Assembly (NCBI GenBank): GCA_905233845.1
Contig: CAJOFH010000002.1
Location: forward strand, 53,459-117,458
Length of the DNA stretch: 64,000 nucleotides
From: an uncultured Muribaculaceae bacterium
GTDB taxonomy: Bacteria > Bacteroidota > Bacteroidia > Bacteroidales > Muribaculaceae
Direction of reading: 5' to 3'
Shown here in pieces: positions 1-8,126 of the stretch (positions are counted from its first letter, which is position 1; every line of letters begins with the position of its first letter). Made by a program: the position numbers and the translations under genes. The notes under the pieces were generated by a model that was given only the letters and a program-made list of their open reading frames with translations, was not told the DNA's origin and searched no databases.

Positions 1-176
1 ACGACAAGGGGGCCACTATCCTGCGCTACAGCGAGAACAACATTCCTGCTGGTATCGCATCAAACCGCAATGGTTACAAGACAGTTGTGACAGGCTTCCC
101 ATTTGAGACCATCAAGAACGAAAACGAGCGCAACGAGTTCATGCAACGCGTGCTCAACTTCTTTGAGAATGAATAA
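1..176 (+). CDS. 3' end of a secreted/cell-wall protein (xanthan lyase/golvesin-like C-terminus), partial
   Basis: An open frame enters from the left edge (codons from base 3) and ends at TAA 174-176, giving the last 57 residues of a protein. The tail contains RYSENN, ASNRNGYKTVVTGFPFETI and a final amphipathic segment. This style of ending resembles Bacteroidales proteins called xanthan lyase or golvesin-domain proteins, which often carry an N-acetylmuramoyl-L-alanine amidase domain further upstream. That identification is from memory of the family and cannot be confirmed from the tail alone. The stop lies 17 bases before the first glycosyltransferase gene, so it probably belongs to the same operon, and an amidase would suit the peptidoglycan-salvage context. 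Confidence 0.6.
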   Translation, partial: DKGATILRYSENNIPAGIASNRNGYKTVVTGFPFETIKNENERNEFMQRVLNFFENE

Positions 177-193
177 TACATTTTTCCTGATTT

Positions 194-1618
194 ATGGAAG
201 AACATATATCCATATCTCCTATCACCTGCCACCAAGCAAAAATTATTGCTTGTGATGGCGACTTGCCATTAAGGAAAAACTATCATAGTATAGACCTTAA
301 TGGATTGGGAAGTGATTGGTTGGAATCTCTAAAGCACATTGGAGATTCTAAATATGGACTTTATATTTTAAAACCTGGACTCATTGAGCTTGGTCACATG
401 GCATTGAGACGCATGGTTAAAGTTGCCCAAGACACTGGTGCTGCAATGGTCTATTGCGATCATTTTAATGGCAGGACCGATGGCACACTTGCCAAGCATC
501 CCGTTATTGACTGCCAAGAAGGCTCGCTGCGCGATGACTTTGACTTCGGGCCAGTTGTAATGATAAATCGAAATGCTTTATATGAAGCATGCAAGGAGAT
601 AGAAGAGGATTTTGACAATCTGCATCACTCATTTTTCTATGCAATGAGGCTGGCTATATCGCGATTTGGAAAAATTGTGCACATTCCCGAATACCTCTAC
701 ACATCCGACATCCAAGACTTACGCAGTAGTGGCGAGCGAATCTTTGACTATCAGCGCGAGAGCGAAGCCGAAAGGCAGAAAGAGCTGGAGGCTGTGTGCA
801 CATGGCATTTAAAGAAGATTGGCGCCTATCTGCCACCTGAGCAATATGATGATGTTGATTTAAGTGAGGGCGAGTTTCCTGTGGAATGCTCAGTAATCAT
901 TCCTGTGCTCAATCGTGTGAATGTTATTCGTGATGCCATCAAGAGTGTGCTATCGCAAGAGGCCCCGTTTAAATTCAACCTTATTGTTATCGACAACCAT
1001 TCAACCGACGGCACTAGCGAGGCTATCGACAAGTTTGCCCAAGACCCGCGCCTTATTCATATTATTCCCGAGCGACGTGATTTGGGAATTGGCGGATGCT
1101 GGAACTTGGGAATTTACGACGAGCGATGTGGTCGCTTTGCAGTTGGTCTCGACAGCGATGACCTATTTGCCACACCTCATGTTTTGGAAACTATGGTTGC
1201 CAAATTCTATGAGGACAACGCTGCAATGGTCGTGGGCAGCTACAATGTTGTCAACAATGACCTGCAAGAAGTTCCTCCTGGCATTATCGCACACCGTGAG
1301 TGGACATTGGAGAATGGTCGCAACAACTTGTTGCGCGTGAACGGTATTGGTGGACCACGCGCATTCTTCACTCCTATATACCGCCGCATTTGTCTGCCAT
1401 GCAGCAGCTATGGCGAGGACTATGGCATGGGGCTAATGATTTCTCGACATTACCGTGTGGGACGCGTTTGGGACGTGATGACCCTTGCCCGCCGCGGCGA
1501 CAATAACACCGATTCCAACCTCAGCATTGAGCAGGAGAATGCCAACAACCTATATAAAGACCGCCTTCGTACTTGGGAAGTACAAGCACGACAGGCACTA
1601 ATGAAATGTGATAATTAA
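194..1618 (+). CDS. GT2-family glycosyltransferase, two-part protein (first of a tandem pair)
   Basis: A 474-residue protein with no signal peptide, so probably cytosolic. The C-terminal half (from about residue 231) is a GT-A glycosyltransferase family 2 domain: SVIIPVLNR nucleotide-binding strand, DNHSTDGT, the DxD-type metal site LDSDD (320-323) and the acceptor-side GEDY. The first 230 residues look like a second, degenerate GT-A-like unit (MVYCDHF, then SLRDDFDFG). The next gene encodes a close paralogue with the same two-part layout, so this is a tandem duplication. Neighbours downstream are an HIT-like protein, a SpoIID protein and MurNAc salvage genes in the same direction with short gaps. 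Donor and acceptor sugars are unknown; a role in reusing cell-wall sugars is inferred from context only. Confidence 0.85.
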   Translation: MEEHISISPITCHQAKIIACDGDLPLRKNYHSIDLNGLGSDWLESLKHIGDSKYGLYILKPGLIELGHMALRRMVKVAQDTGAAMVYCDHFNGRTDGTLAKHPVIDCQEGSLRDDFDFGPVVMINRNALYEACKEIEEDFDNLHHSFFYAMRLAISRFGKIVHIPEYLYTSDIQDLRSSGERIFDYQRESEAERQKELEAVCTWHLKKIGAYLPPEQYDDVDLSEGEFPVECSVIIPVLNRVNVIRDAIKSVLSQEAPFKFNLIVIDNHSTDGTSEAIDKFAQDPRLIHIIPERRDLGIGGCWNLGIYDERCGRFAVGLDSDDLFATPHVLETMVAKFYEDNAAMVVGSYNVVNNDLQEVPPGIIAHREWTLENGRNNLLRVNGIGGPRAFFTPIYRRICLPCSSYGEDYGMGLMISRHYRVGRVWDVMTLARRGDNNTDSNLSIEQENANNLYKDRLRTWEVQARQALMKCDN

Positions 1619-1639
1619 CAATCAAAATATAAGAACATC

Positions 1640-3124
1640 ATGACAAAGATTAATTGCTTTATTCCTTTTGCCAACGCCGAGCAGGCTCAGGCTACTGTTG
1701 ATGGATTGAAAAATAATTCATTAGTGAACAAAATCTATTTGCTTGCCAATGACGAGGCACAAGGCACCATCGAGGGCTGCGAGATGCTCAAGGTGAACAA
1801 CCTCACCTCGACCGCTACCATCAAGGCTATTGCTGAGCGCAGCGACGCATGCGTAACCATGCTTTACACAAAGTATGTAACCTTGAAATTTGCGCCCTTC
1901 GCTATTGAGCGTTTCGTAAAGATTCTCGCCGACACACAGAGCGGTATGGTCTATGCCGACCACTACAACGTGACCGACAAGGGCGCCGACAAGGCTCCCG
2001 TGATTGACTATCAAATGGGTTCGCTGCGCGACGACTTCGACTTTGGCTCAGTGCTCGTGTTCTGTGGCGAGTGCTTCAAGAAGGCTGCAGCAGCCATGAA
2101 GTCGACATATGAGTTTGCAGGACTCTATGATCTGCGCCTCAAACTGTCGCAGTTTGCTGCAATCACTCACATCAATGAGTTCCTCTACAGTGACGTAGAG
2201 CTTGACACCCGCAAGAGCGGTGAGAAGATTTTTGACTATGTAGACCCACGCAACCGCGGCCGCCAGATTGAAATGGAGGCTGCTTGCACCGAACACCTGA
2301 AGGAGATAGGCGGATATCTCGCACCAACTAAGGTGGTTGATGGTAAGGAAGTTCCCAACTTCAAGCACATCGAATTTGACCACGACAAGTTTGAGGTAGA
2401 GGCAACCGTAATGATACCCGTGCGCAACCGTATCCGCACCATCCGCGACGCCATCGATAGCGTGCTGAAGCAGAAGACCAACTTCAAATTCAACTTGATG
2501 GTAGTCGACAACTTCTCGACCGACGGCACTCGTGAGGCCATTGCCGAGTACAACGACCCACGCTTAATTCATATCATCGCCGACTTCTATGACATGGGCA
2601 TTGGCGGTTACTGGAACCTTGCCGCTCATCACCCAAAGGCCGGCAAGTTTGTGGTGCAGCTCGACAGCGACGACATGTACAAGGACGAGAACACGCTGCA
2701 GACCATGGTTAACGCCTTCTACGAGCAGAACGTGGCAATGGTAGTGGGAACCTACCTGATGACCGACATCCATTGCAACCCCATTCCTCCCGGTGTGATC
2801 GACCACAAGGAGTGGACTCCCGAGAACGGTCGCAACAACGCCCTGCGCATCAACGGACTGGGCGCACCCCGCGCGTTCTACACTCCAGTGCTGCGTGAGG
2901 TGATGCTGCCAAACACCAGCTATGGCGAGGACTATGCTCTTGGTCTAAACATTTCTCGCACCTATCAGATTGGTCGCGTGTATGAGCCAGTGTATCTGTG
3001 CCGCCGTTGGGATGACAACAGCGATGCCAACGTAGACGTTGTTAAGATGAACAACAACAATATCTACAAAGACCGCATGCGCACATGGGAGCTTATGGCC
3101 CGCATCGCAATGAACAAGAAATAA
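1640..3124 (+). CDS. GT2-family glycosyltransferase, two-part protein (second of a tandem pair)
   Basis: A 494-residue paralogue of the preceding gene, starting 21 bases after its stop. It has the same N-terminal degenerate GT-like part (GMVYADHYN, SLRDDFDFG) and the C-terminal GT2 domain with VMIPVRNR, VVDNFSTDGT, VQLDSDD and YGEDYALGL. No signal peptide or membrane segment is visible, so it should act in the cytosol, perhaps as a heterodimer with its neighbour. The codon choice is more GC-rich and regular than in the first copy, suggesting stronger expression or a different age. The ATG at 1640 is kept because it directly starts a conserved-looking beta strand (TKINCFIPFANA). Substrates are not recognisable. 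Confidence 0.85.
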   Translation: MTKINCFIPFANAEQAQATVDGLKNNSLVNKIYLLANDEAQGTIEGCEMLKVNNLTSTATIKAIAERSDACVTMLYTKYVTLKFAPFAIERFVKILADTQSGMVYADHYNVTDKGADKAPVIDYQMGSLRDDFDFGSVLVFCGECFKKAAAAMKSTYEFAGLYDLRLKLSQFAAITHINEFLYSDVELDTRKSGEKIFDYVDPRNRGRQIEMEAACTEHLKEIGGYLAPTKVVDGKEVPNFKHIEFDHDKFEVEATVMIPVRNRIRTIRDAIDSVLKQKTNFKFNLMVVDNFSTDGTREAIAEYNDPRLIHIIADFYDMGIGGYWNLAAHHPKAGKFVVQLDSDDMYKDENTLQTMVNAFYEQNVAMVVGTYLMTDIHCNPIPPGVIDHKEWTPENGRNNALRINGLGAPRAFYTPVLREVMLPNTSYGEDYALGLNISRTYQIGRVYEPVYLCRRWDDNSDANVDVVKMNNNNIYKDRMRTWELMARIAMNKK

Positions 3125-3134
3125 ATCTAGTACT

Positions 3135-4091
3135 ATGTCAAGCAACTATATTGAAGAAATCGACCACCTCTGGCAACGACAGTTGACCGAGTGGGATGCC
3201 GTAATCAAAAATTATGGCAACCTCACACATGTCGACACTCGCGTTGTGGAGTTGGGCGATTCTTCAATTACGTTGCAATATAACCCTGAGCGGTTGAGGT
3301 CGTCGGCAGCAAATATCGATGACGCATCGCTCAAGGCACGCCCATGTTTCCTGTGCCGTGAGAATCAGCCCAAGGAACAGGAAACTGTGCTCTGGGAAAA
3401 CCGTTACAAGATTCAGGTTAACCCCTACCCCATCTTTTCGCGCCACCTCACTATCTCGGCCGTAGAGCACACACCCCAACGCATTGCAGGTCGTATTGTC
3501 GACATGATGCTCCTAGCTCGAGACTTGGAGGACTATGTGCTGTTTTATAATGGGCCTCAATGTGGTGCCTCGGCCCCCGACCACATGCATTTCCAAGCTG
3601 GGCCATGCAACGAGCTACCCATATGCGACGAACTCTTCACCGCAAGCATAAGACTTTTTGACGCTAACAACAAAGGCATTTTTGGTGTTGTCACCAGCTT
3701 GGGGCGTCCAATCTTTTACATTGAGACTATGAGCACCAATTTAGGAGAAATGTGGTTCAATTCTCTTCTCAATGAATTGCCGGTAAAAAATGGGCATTGC
3801 GAGCCCATGATCAACATCCTGTGCTGGCACCACAATGGCTCATGGTGCATAGCAGTGTTTCCACGCCGCAAGCACCGTCCTGCATGTTACGGCACTGACG
3901 AAGACCAATTTGTGCTCAGTCCAGCCTCGGTTGACATGGGTGGACTATGGGCTATTGCACGAGAAGAAGACTATAAAAATCTCACCCTTCACGATGTGAC
4001 AATAATCTACATGGATGTGTGTCAATCACCGCAAGATGTAGATGATATATCGGAGAAATTATTACAATATTACTATTCAAAAAAACAATAG
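3135..4091 (+). CDS. DUF4922 protein, HIT/GalT-Apa-like nucleotidyltransferase or phosphorylase
   Basis: A 318-residue cytosolic protein beginning 10 bases after the second glycosyltransferase. It carries a CFLC pair (71-74) and, after a GPQCGASAPDH stretch, the motif HMHFQ (150-154). An H-x-H-x-Q core is the active-site pattern of the HIT superfamily branch containing galactose-1-phosphate uridylyltransferase, Ap4A phosphorylase and GDP-L-galactose phosphorylase, where the middle His forms the nucleotidyl intermediate. I recall this family as DUF4922. Its position between glycosyltransferases and SpoIID in a salvage operon suggests it makes or breaks a nucleotide sugar for that pathway; this is inference. 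Catalytic activity and substrate are unverified. Confidence 0.75.
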   Translation: MSSNYIEEIDHLWQRQLTEWDAVIKNYGNLTHVDTRVVELGDSSITLQYNPERLRSSAANIDDASLKARPCFLCRENQPKEQETVLWENRYKIQVNPYPIFSRHLTISAVEHTPQRIAGRIVDMMLLARDLEDYVLFYNGPQCGASAPDHMHFQAGPCNELPICDELFTASIRLFDANNKGIFGVVTSLGRPIFYIETMSTNLGEMWFNSLLNELPVKNGHCEPMINILCWHHNGSWCIAVFPRRKHRPACYGTDEDQFVLSPASVDMGGLWAIAREEDYKNLTLHDVTIIYMDVCQSPQDVDDISEKLLQYYYSKKQ

Positions 4092-4094
4092 ATT

Positions 4095-5420
4095 ATGGCA
4101 CAAGTTCCGCAAGTTAGAGTGGGCATCATGAATGAGCCTATGGTTGAGTTTGAGCTCAATGGCGAATATCTTGTCAACGGCGAGAAAGTTACCGGCAACC
4201 AGCTGACACGCTGCGTCGACGGCATGGTAGAATGGAACGGACGCAAATATAGCGATCTCCTATTTGAACCCACAAACGTCGACACCGACTCGTTCACCCT
4301 TGAGAACGTGACGATAGGTGTGAGTTTCCACTGGAAACGCAAGGAGAACCAAACCTTCAGGGGCGCACTGCACCTGATTGTTGAGAACGACCAAATCACT
4401 ACCATCAATATCCTCTCGATAGAGGAATACTTGCTAAGTGTAATTTCAAGCGAGATGAGTGCTACGGCATCGCTCGAGCTGCTAAAGGCTCATGCTGTAA
4501 TATCGAGGAGCTGGCTGCTAGCACAAATCCACAAGGATAACGTTGCTACTGCTGTCAACCCAGGACTGCACCAGGAGTTTGAAGCCAGCAACGACGAAGA
4601 AGAAATCAAGTGGTGGGACCGTGACGACCACGTTAACTTTGACGTATGCGCCGACGACCACTGCCAGCGCTATCAAGGCATCACCCGTGCCTCAACTGAA
4701 GCAGTGCGCCAAGCCATCGAGGCGACCTGGGGACAGGTGCTGATGTATGGTGGAGAATTGTGCGACGCTCGTTTCTCGAAGTCATGCGGTGGCGTCTACG
4801 AACAGTTTGAGAACTGTTGGCAAGATGACCATCACCCTTACTTGGTGGCACGTCGCGATGATGAAGACGAGATGAATTTCCCCGACCTCACCCGTGAAGA
4901 CAATGCAGCCGACTGGATTCTCTCGTCACCTCACGCTCACTGCAACACCACTGACAAAGAAATCTTGTCACAGGTGCTTAACGACTATGACCAAGAGACC
5001 ACCGACTTCTATCGTTGGCGTGTAGAATACACTCAAGACGAGCTAAGCAAGCTCATCAAGGAGCGCACCGGTGATGACTATGGCCGCATTATCGACCTTG
5101 AGCCAGTGGCACGTGGCACCAGCGGCCGATTGTACAAACTACGCATCGTGGGCGAGAAAATGACCAAGACTATTGGAAAAGAGCTCTCAATACGTTATGC
5201 TCTGTCGCCTTCATGCCTCTACAGCTCGGCCTTCATCGTTGAGAAAATCAACGAGAGCAATGATGAGTTCCCTGAGAAATTTATCTTGCGAGGTGCTGGA
5301 TGGGGCCATGGCGTAGGTCTGTGCCAGATAGGTGCTGCCGTGATGGGAGCCAAAGGATATGACTACGACGAGATTCTGCTCCACTACTTCATAGATGCAC
5401 AAATAAAGACTATTTACTAA
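4095..5420 (+). CDS. SpoIID/LytB domain protein (lytic-transglycosylase family) without a signal peptide
   Basis: A 441-residue protein 3 bases after the DUF4922 gene. SpoIID enzymes cleave glycan strands stripped of peptides, leaving anhydroMurNAc ends. The family hallmark is present: YLLSVISSEMS with the candidate catalytic Glu120, then KAHAVISRSW, YSDARFSKSCGG-like central region, and a GWGHGVGLCQIGA block near the C-terminus. Unlike the sporulation protein, it starts directly with soluble sequence (MAQVPQVRVGIM) and has no signal peptide or membrane anchor. Either it works in the cytosol on imported fragments or it is exported by another route. An upstream in-frame start adding a signal is excluded by the stop of the previous gene just before it. 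Confidence 0.85.
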   Translation: MAQVPQVRVGIMNEPMVEFELNGEYLVNGEKVTGNQLTRCVDGMVEWNGRKYSDLLFEPTNVDTDSFTLENVTIGVSFHWKRKENQTFRGALHLIVENDQITTINILSIEEYLLSVISSEMSATASLELLKAHAVISRSWLLAQIHKDNVATAVNPGLHQEFEASNDEEEIKWWDRDDHVNFDVCADDHCQRYQGITRASTEAVRQAIEATWGQVLMYGGELCDARFSKSCGGVYEQFENCWQDDHHPYLVARRDDEDEMNFPDLTREDNAADWILSSPHAHCNTTDKEILSQVLNDYDQETTDFYRWRVEYTQDELSKLIKERTGDDYGRIIDLEPVARGTSGRLYKLRIVGEKMTKTIGKELSIRYALSPSCLYSSAFIVEKINESNDEFPEKFILRGAGWGHGVGLCQIGAAVMGAKGYDYDEILLHYFIDAQIKTIY

Positions 5421-5449
5421 TAAACGCTAATAACCAAAACTCTATAACA

Positions 5450-6778
5450 ATGAGCGCATTAACAAAATTCAAACAATCGCCATGGGCGTGGGTTTCTACG
5501 CTATATTTCATCGAGGGAATTCCCTACTTTCTCGTGAATGAGATTTCAGTAATCTTATTCAAGAAGATGGGTGTCCCCAATGGACAGATGGCGCTGTTCA
5601 CCAGTCTTATCTATCTTCCATGGGTTATTAAACCCCTTTGGAGTCCATTTGTCGACATTATCAAGAAAAAACGCTGGTGGATTGTCATGATGCAGGCACT
5701 CATGGCAGTAACTCTTATCCTTCTCACTGTGACGATGCCATCGCCTGGTGAAGAGATGATCAAAGCGGGCACAACGCCTATGAGCATGTTTACCGTAACA
5801 CTGATTTTCTTCATCATTACAGCATTTGCCTCGGCAACTCACGACATTGCAGCCGACGGTTTTTACATGCTGGCGTTGACACAAAAGAATCAATCGGCAT
5901 TTGTGGGAGTTCGTTCTACATTCTACCGCCTTGCCAACATCTTTGGCAATGGTGTGCTGGTGTGGATAGCTGGATATCTTGAGACCAAAACATCGATTCC
6001 CGCCGCATGGAAAATTACAATGGGCATAGCTTCGGCTATCTTGTGCTTGTTCTATGTTTATCACCTATTCTTCATTCCTCGTCCCGACAGTGACCGTTCA
6101 TCGCTTGAAGGGTCGTTAAAAAATAACAGTTCGAAAGTGTTGAGTGAGTTTGGACGCACCATTGTGACCTACTTCAAAAAGCCAGGCGTGTGGATTGCAA
6201 TTATCTTCATGCTGCTCTATCGCTTGCCCGAGGCCTTCCTGCTCAAGATGTGTAAGCCATTTATGCTCGACCCAATAGACAAAGGCGGTTTGTCGATGAC
6301 CACCCAGGATGTTGGACTCGCCTACGGCACAATTGGTGTGGCTGCCCTCCTGGCTGGAGGTATTCTAGGAGGAATATTCTCATCAAAAGTTGGTCTTAAA
6401 AAAGCCATTTGGCTCATGGCAGCGTGTATGACATTGCCATGCTTGACCTTTGTATATCTCTCTATGGCTCAACCCACCAACTTCTTCGTCATTAGCACAT
6501 GTATCGTGATTGAGCAGTTTGGTTACGGCTTTGGATTCACTGCCTATATGTTATACATGATGTTCTTCTCAGAGGGCGAATTCAAGACATCGCACTATGC
6601 GTTGTGTACGGCTTTCATGTCACTGAGTATGATGATACCAGGCATGTTTGCCGGTTACTTGCAAGAGGCTATGGGTTATTCAGCATTCTTCTGGATGGCA
6701 TTTGCATGTAGCATCGCTACAATCTTCGTGACCTTCCTTGCCGACCGAAAGATAGATCCCGACTACGGCCTCAAGTAA
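5450..6778 (+). CDS. MFS permease, AmpG/MurT type (MurNAc or muropeptide importer)
   Basis: A 442-residue, about 12-helix major facilitator protein. The N-terminus (PWAWVSTLYFIEGIPYFLVNEISVILFKKMGV) and the PLWSPFVD loop are typical of AmpG, which imports GlcNAc-anhydroMurNAc muropeptides. In Tannerella forsythia a related protein next to murK and murQ, MurT, imports free MurNAc. The same neighbours here (NamZ, kinase, MurQ) favour the MurT role, but sequence alone cannot separate the two substrates. It starts 29 bases after the SpoIID gene. A short hairpin with a T run follows the stop and may reduce read-through into the next gene. Confidence 0.85.
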   Translation: MSALTKFKQSPWAWVSTLYFIEGIPYFLVNEISVILFKKMGVPNGQMALFTSLIYLPWVIKPLWSPFVDIIKKKRWWIVMMQALMAVTLILLTVTMPSPGEEMIKAGTTPMSMFTVTLIFFIITAFASATHDIAADGFYMLALTQKNQSAFVGVRSTFYRLANIFGNGVLVWIAGYLETKTSIPAAWKITMGIASAILCLFYVYHLFFIPRPDSDRSSLEGSLKNNSSKVLSEFGRTIVTYFKKPGVWIAIIFMLLYRLPEAFLLKMCKPFMLDPIDKGGLSMTTQDVGLAYGTIGVAALLAGGILGGIFSSKVGLKKAIWLMAACMTLPCLTFVYLSMAQPTNFFVISTCIVIEQFGYGFGFTAYMLYMMFFSEGEFKTSHYALCTAFMSLSMMIPGMFAGYLQEAMGYSAFFWMAFACSIATIFVTFLADRKIDPDYGLK

Positions 6779-6794
6779 ATTGACACACATTATT

Positions 6795-6820
6795 AAACTA
6801 CAGATAAATCCGTAGTTTTT
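6795..6820 (+). terminator. Weak hairpin with T run between permease and NamZ genes
   Basis: AAACTAC (6795-6801) pairs with GTAGTTT (6812-6818), giving a 7-bp AT-rich stem with a 10-base loop followed by T residues. It could be an attenuator or partial terminator within the operon. The stem is weak, so full termination is unlikely. Confidence 0.35.
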
Positions 6821-6836
6821 ATAAAAAATTAAAGAT

Positions 6837-8090
6837 ATGAAACGACACATTATATTAATTGCTCTAGCGATGGTGGTGATGGCTGCTAACGCGGTTGTGA
6901 AACCTGGCATTGAGGTATTGCGCGATAGTGGTTTCAAGCAACTGCAGGGCAAGCGTGTGGGACTGGTCACCAACCCTAGTGGTATCGACAACAACCTTAA
7001 ATCAACAGTCGATATCCTTAATGAGGCTAAAGGTGTGAAGCTGGTGGCTTTGTTTGGCCCAGAGCATGGCGTTCGCGGTAATGCCCATGCAGGCGATGCG
7101 GTGGGCGATGCCGTAGATCCCGCAACTGGCGTGAAAATGTACTCACTCTTTGGCAAAACGCATGAGCCCACTGCCGAGATGCTTAAAGGCATCGACGTGC
7201 TAGTCTACGACATTCAAGACATTGGCTGCCGCAGCTACACGTTCTATGCTACCATGGGCGTGTGTATGCAGGCGTGCGCCAAGCATAATAAGGAATTCAT
7301 GGTCCTCGACCGCCCCAATCCCCTTGGCGGTAACAAGGTGGAGGGAAACCTCGTGGAGCCTGGATATTTCTCGTTTGTGAGTAAATATGCTATTCCCTAC
7401 CTCTATGGCTTAACACCTGGCGAACTTGCCCAGTACCTCAACGAGGAAGGCATCATTGGCAAGGAGTCAAAAACCGGCAAAAAGTGTAAACTTACTGTCA
7501 TCCCTATGGAAGGATGGACCCGTGACATGAAGTTCCGCGACACTGGTATGCCCTGGGTGCTTCCCTCACCACAAATACCCGCACCCGAGAACGCATTCTT
7601 CTATCCCGTGAGCGGTATTCTAGGTGAGCTGTATATCTTCAACACTGGCATTGGCTACACTTTACCCTTTGAGTGTTTTGCTGCCTCATGGATTGATGCC
7701 GAGGCACTTGCCAAGAAGATGAACGCGTTGAATCTTCCCGGCATGCACTTCCGCCCCATCAACTATAAGCCATTCTTTGCATTGAGTGTGGCAGTTGACC
7801 AGTCGTTACAAGAGGTGCATGGTGTGCAGATTTATATAACCGACTTTGACAAAGCTAACCTCGTGCTCACTCAGTTCTACTTCCTGCAAGTGATTCACGA
7901 GATGTATCCCAAAAAGCAGCTCTTTGAGCAGAATCCTAAGCGATATGCTATGTTTGACAAGGTGTGTGGCACCAAGGAGATTCGCGAACGCTTCTGCAAG
8001 CGCTACAAAGTAGCCGACATCGTTGACTACTTCAACAAAGACACCGAGGCTTTCAAAGCAAAATCGAGCAAGTATTATCTTTATCAATAA
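6837..8090 (+). CDS. namZ: Exo-beta-N-acetylmuramidase, NamZ/DUF1343 family (GH171), exported
   Basis: A 417-residue protein with an N-terminal signal peptide ending near residue 19 (MKRHIILIALAMVVMAANA). The family, first described as NamZ in Bacillus subtilis, releases terminal MurNAc from non-reducing ends of peptidoglycan fragments. Visible motifs are RVGLVTNPSG, FGPEHGVRG with candidate catalytic Glu76, YDIQDIGCRSYTF and LDRPNPLGG. Length is normal for the family. It would work in the periplasm and feed MurNAc to the permease encoded immediately upstream. The start at 6837 is chosen because it gives the signal peptide directly and follows the preceding hairpin. Confidence 0.9.
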   Translation: MKRHIILIALAMVVMAANAVVKPGIEVLRDSGFKQLQGKRVGLVTNPSGIDNNLKSTVDILNEAKGVKLVALFGPEHGVRGNAHAGDAVGDAVDPATGVKMYSLFGKTHEPTAEMLKGIDVLVYDIQDIGCRSYTFYATMGVCMQACAKHNKEFMVLDRPNPLGGNKVEGNLVEPGYFSFVSKYAIPYLYGLTPGELAQYLNEEGIIGKESKTGKKCKLTVIPMEGWTRDMKFRDTGMPWVLPSPQIPAPENAFFYPVSGILGELYIFNTGIGYTLPFECFAASWIDAEALAKKMNALNLPGMHFRPINYKPFFALSVAVDQSLQEVHGVQIYITDFDKANLVLTQFYFLQVIHEMYPKKQLFEQNPKRYAMFDKVCGTKEIRERFCKRYKVADIVDYFNKDTEAFKAKSSKYYLYQ

Positions 8091-8123
8091 TCTAGAAAAT
8101 CTAGAGCTTCTAGAACATCTAGC
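8091..8123 (+). repeat. TCTAGA-type intergenic repeat, copy 1
   Basis: Four irregular TCTAGA/CTAG units fill the 36 bases between the NamZ stop and the next ATG. A copy with the same order of units and the shared end CTCTAGAACATCTAG-like lies at 58957-58990 in the opposite orientation, also just before a start codon. Confidence 0.8.
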
Positions 8124-8126
8124 ATA

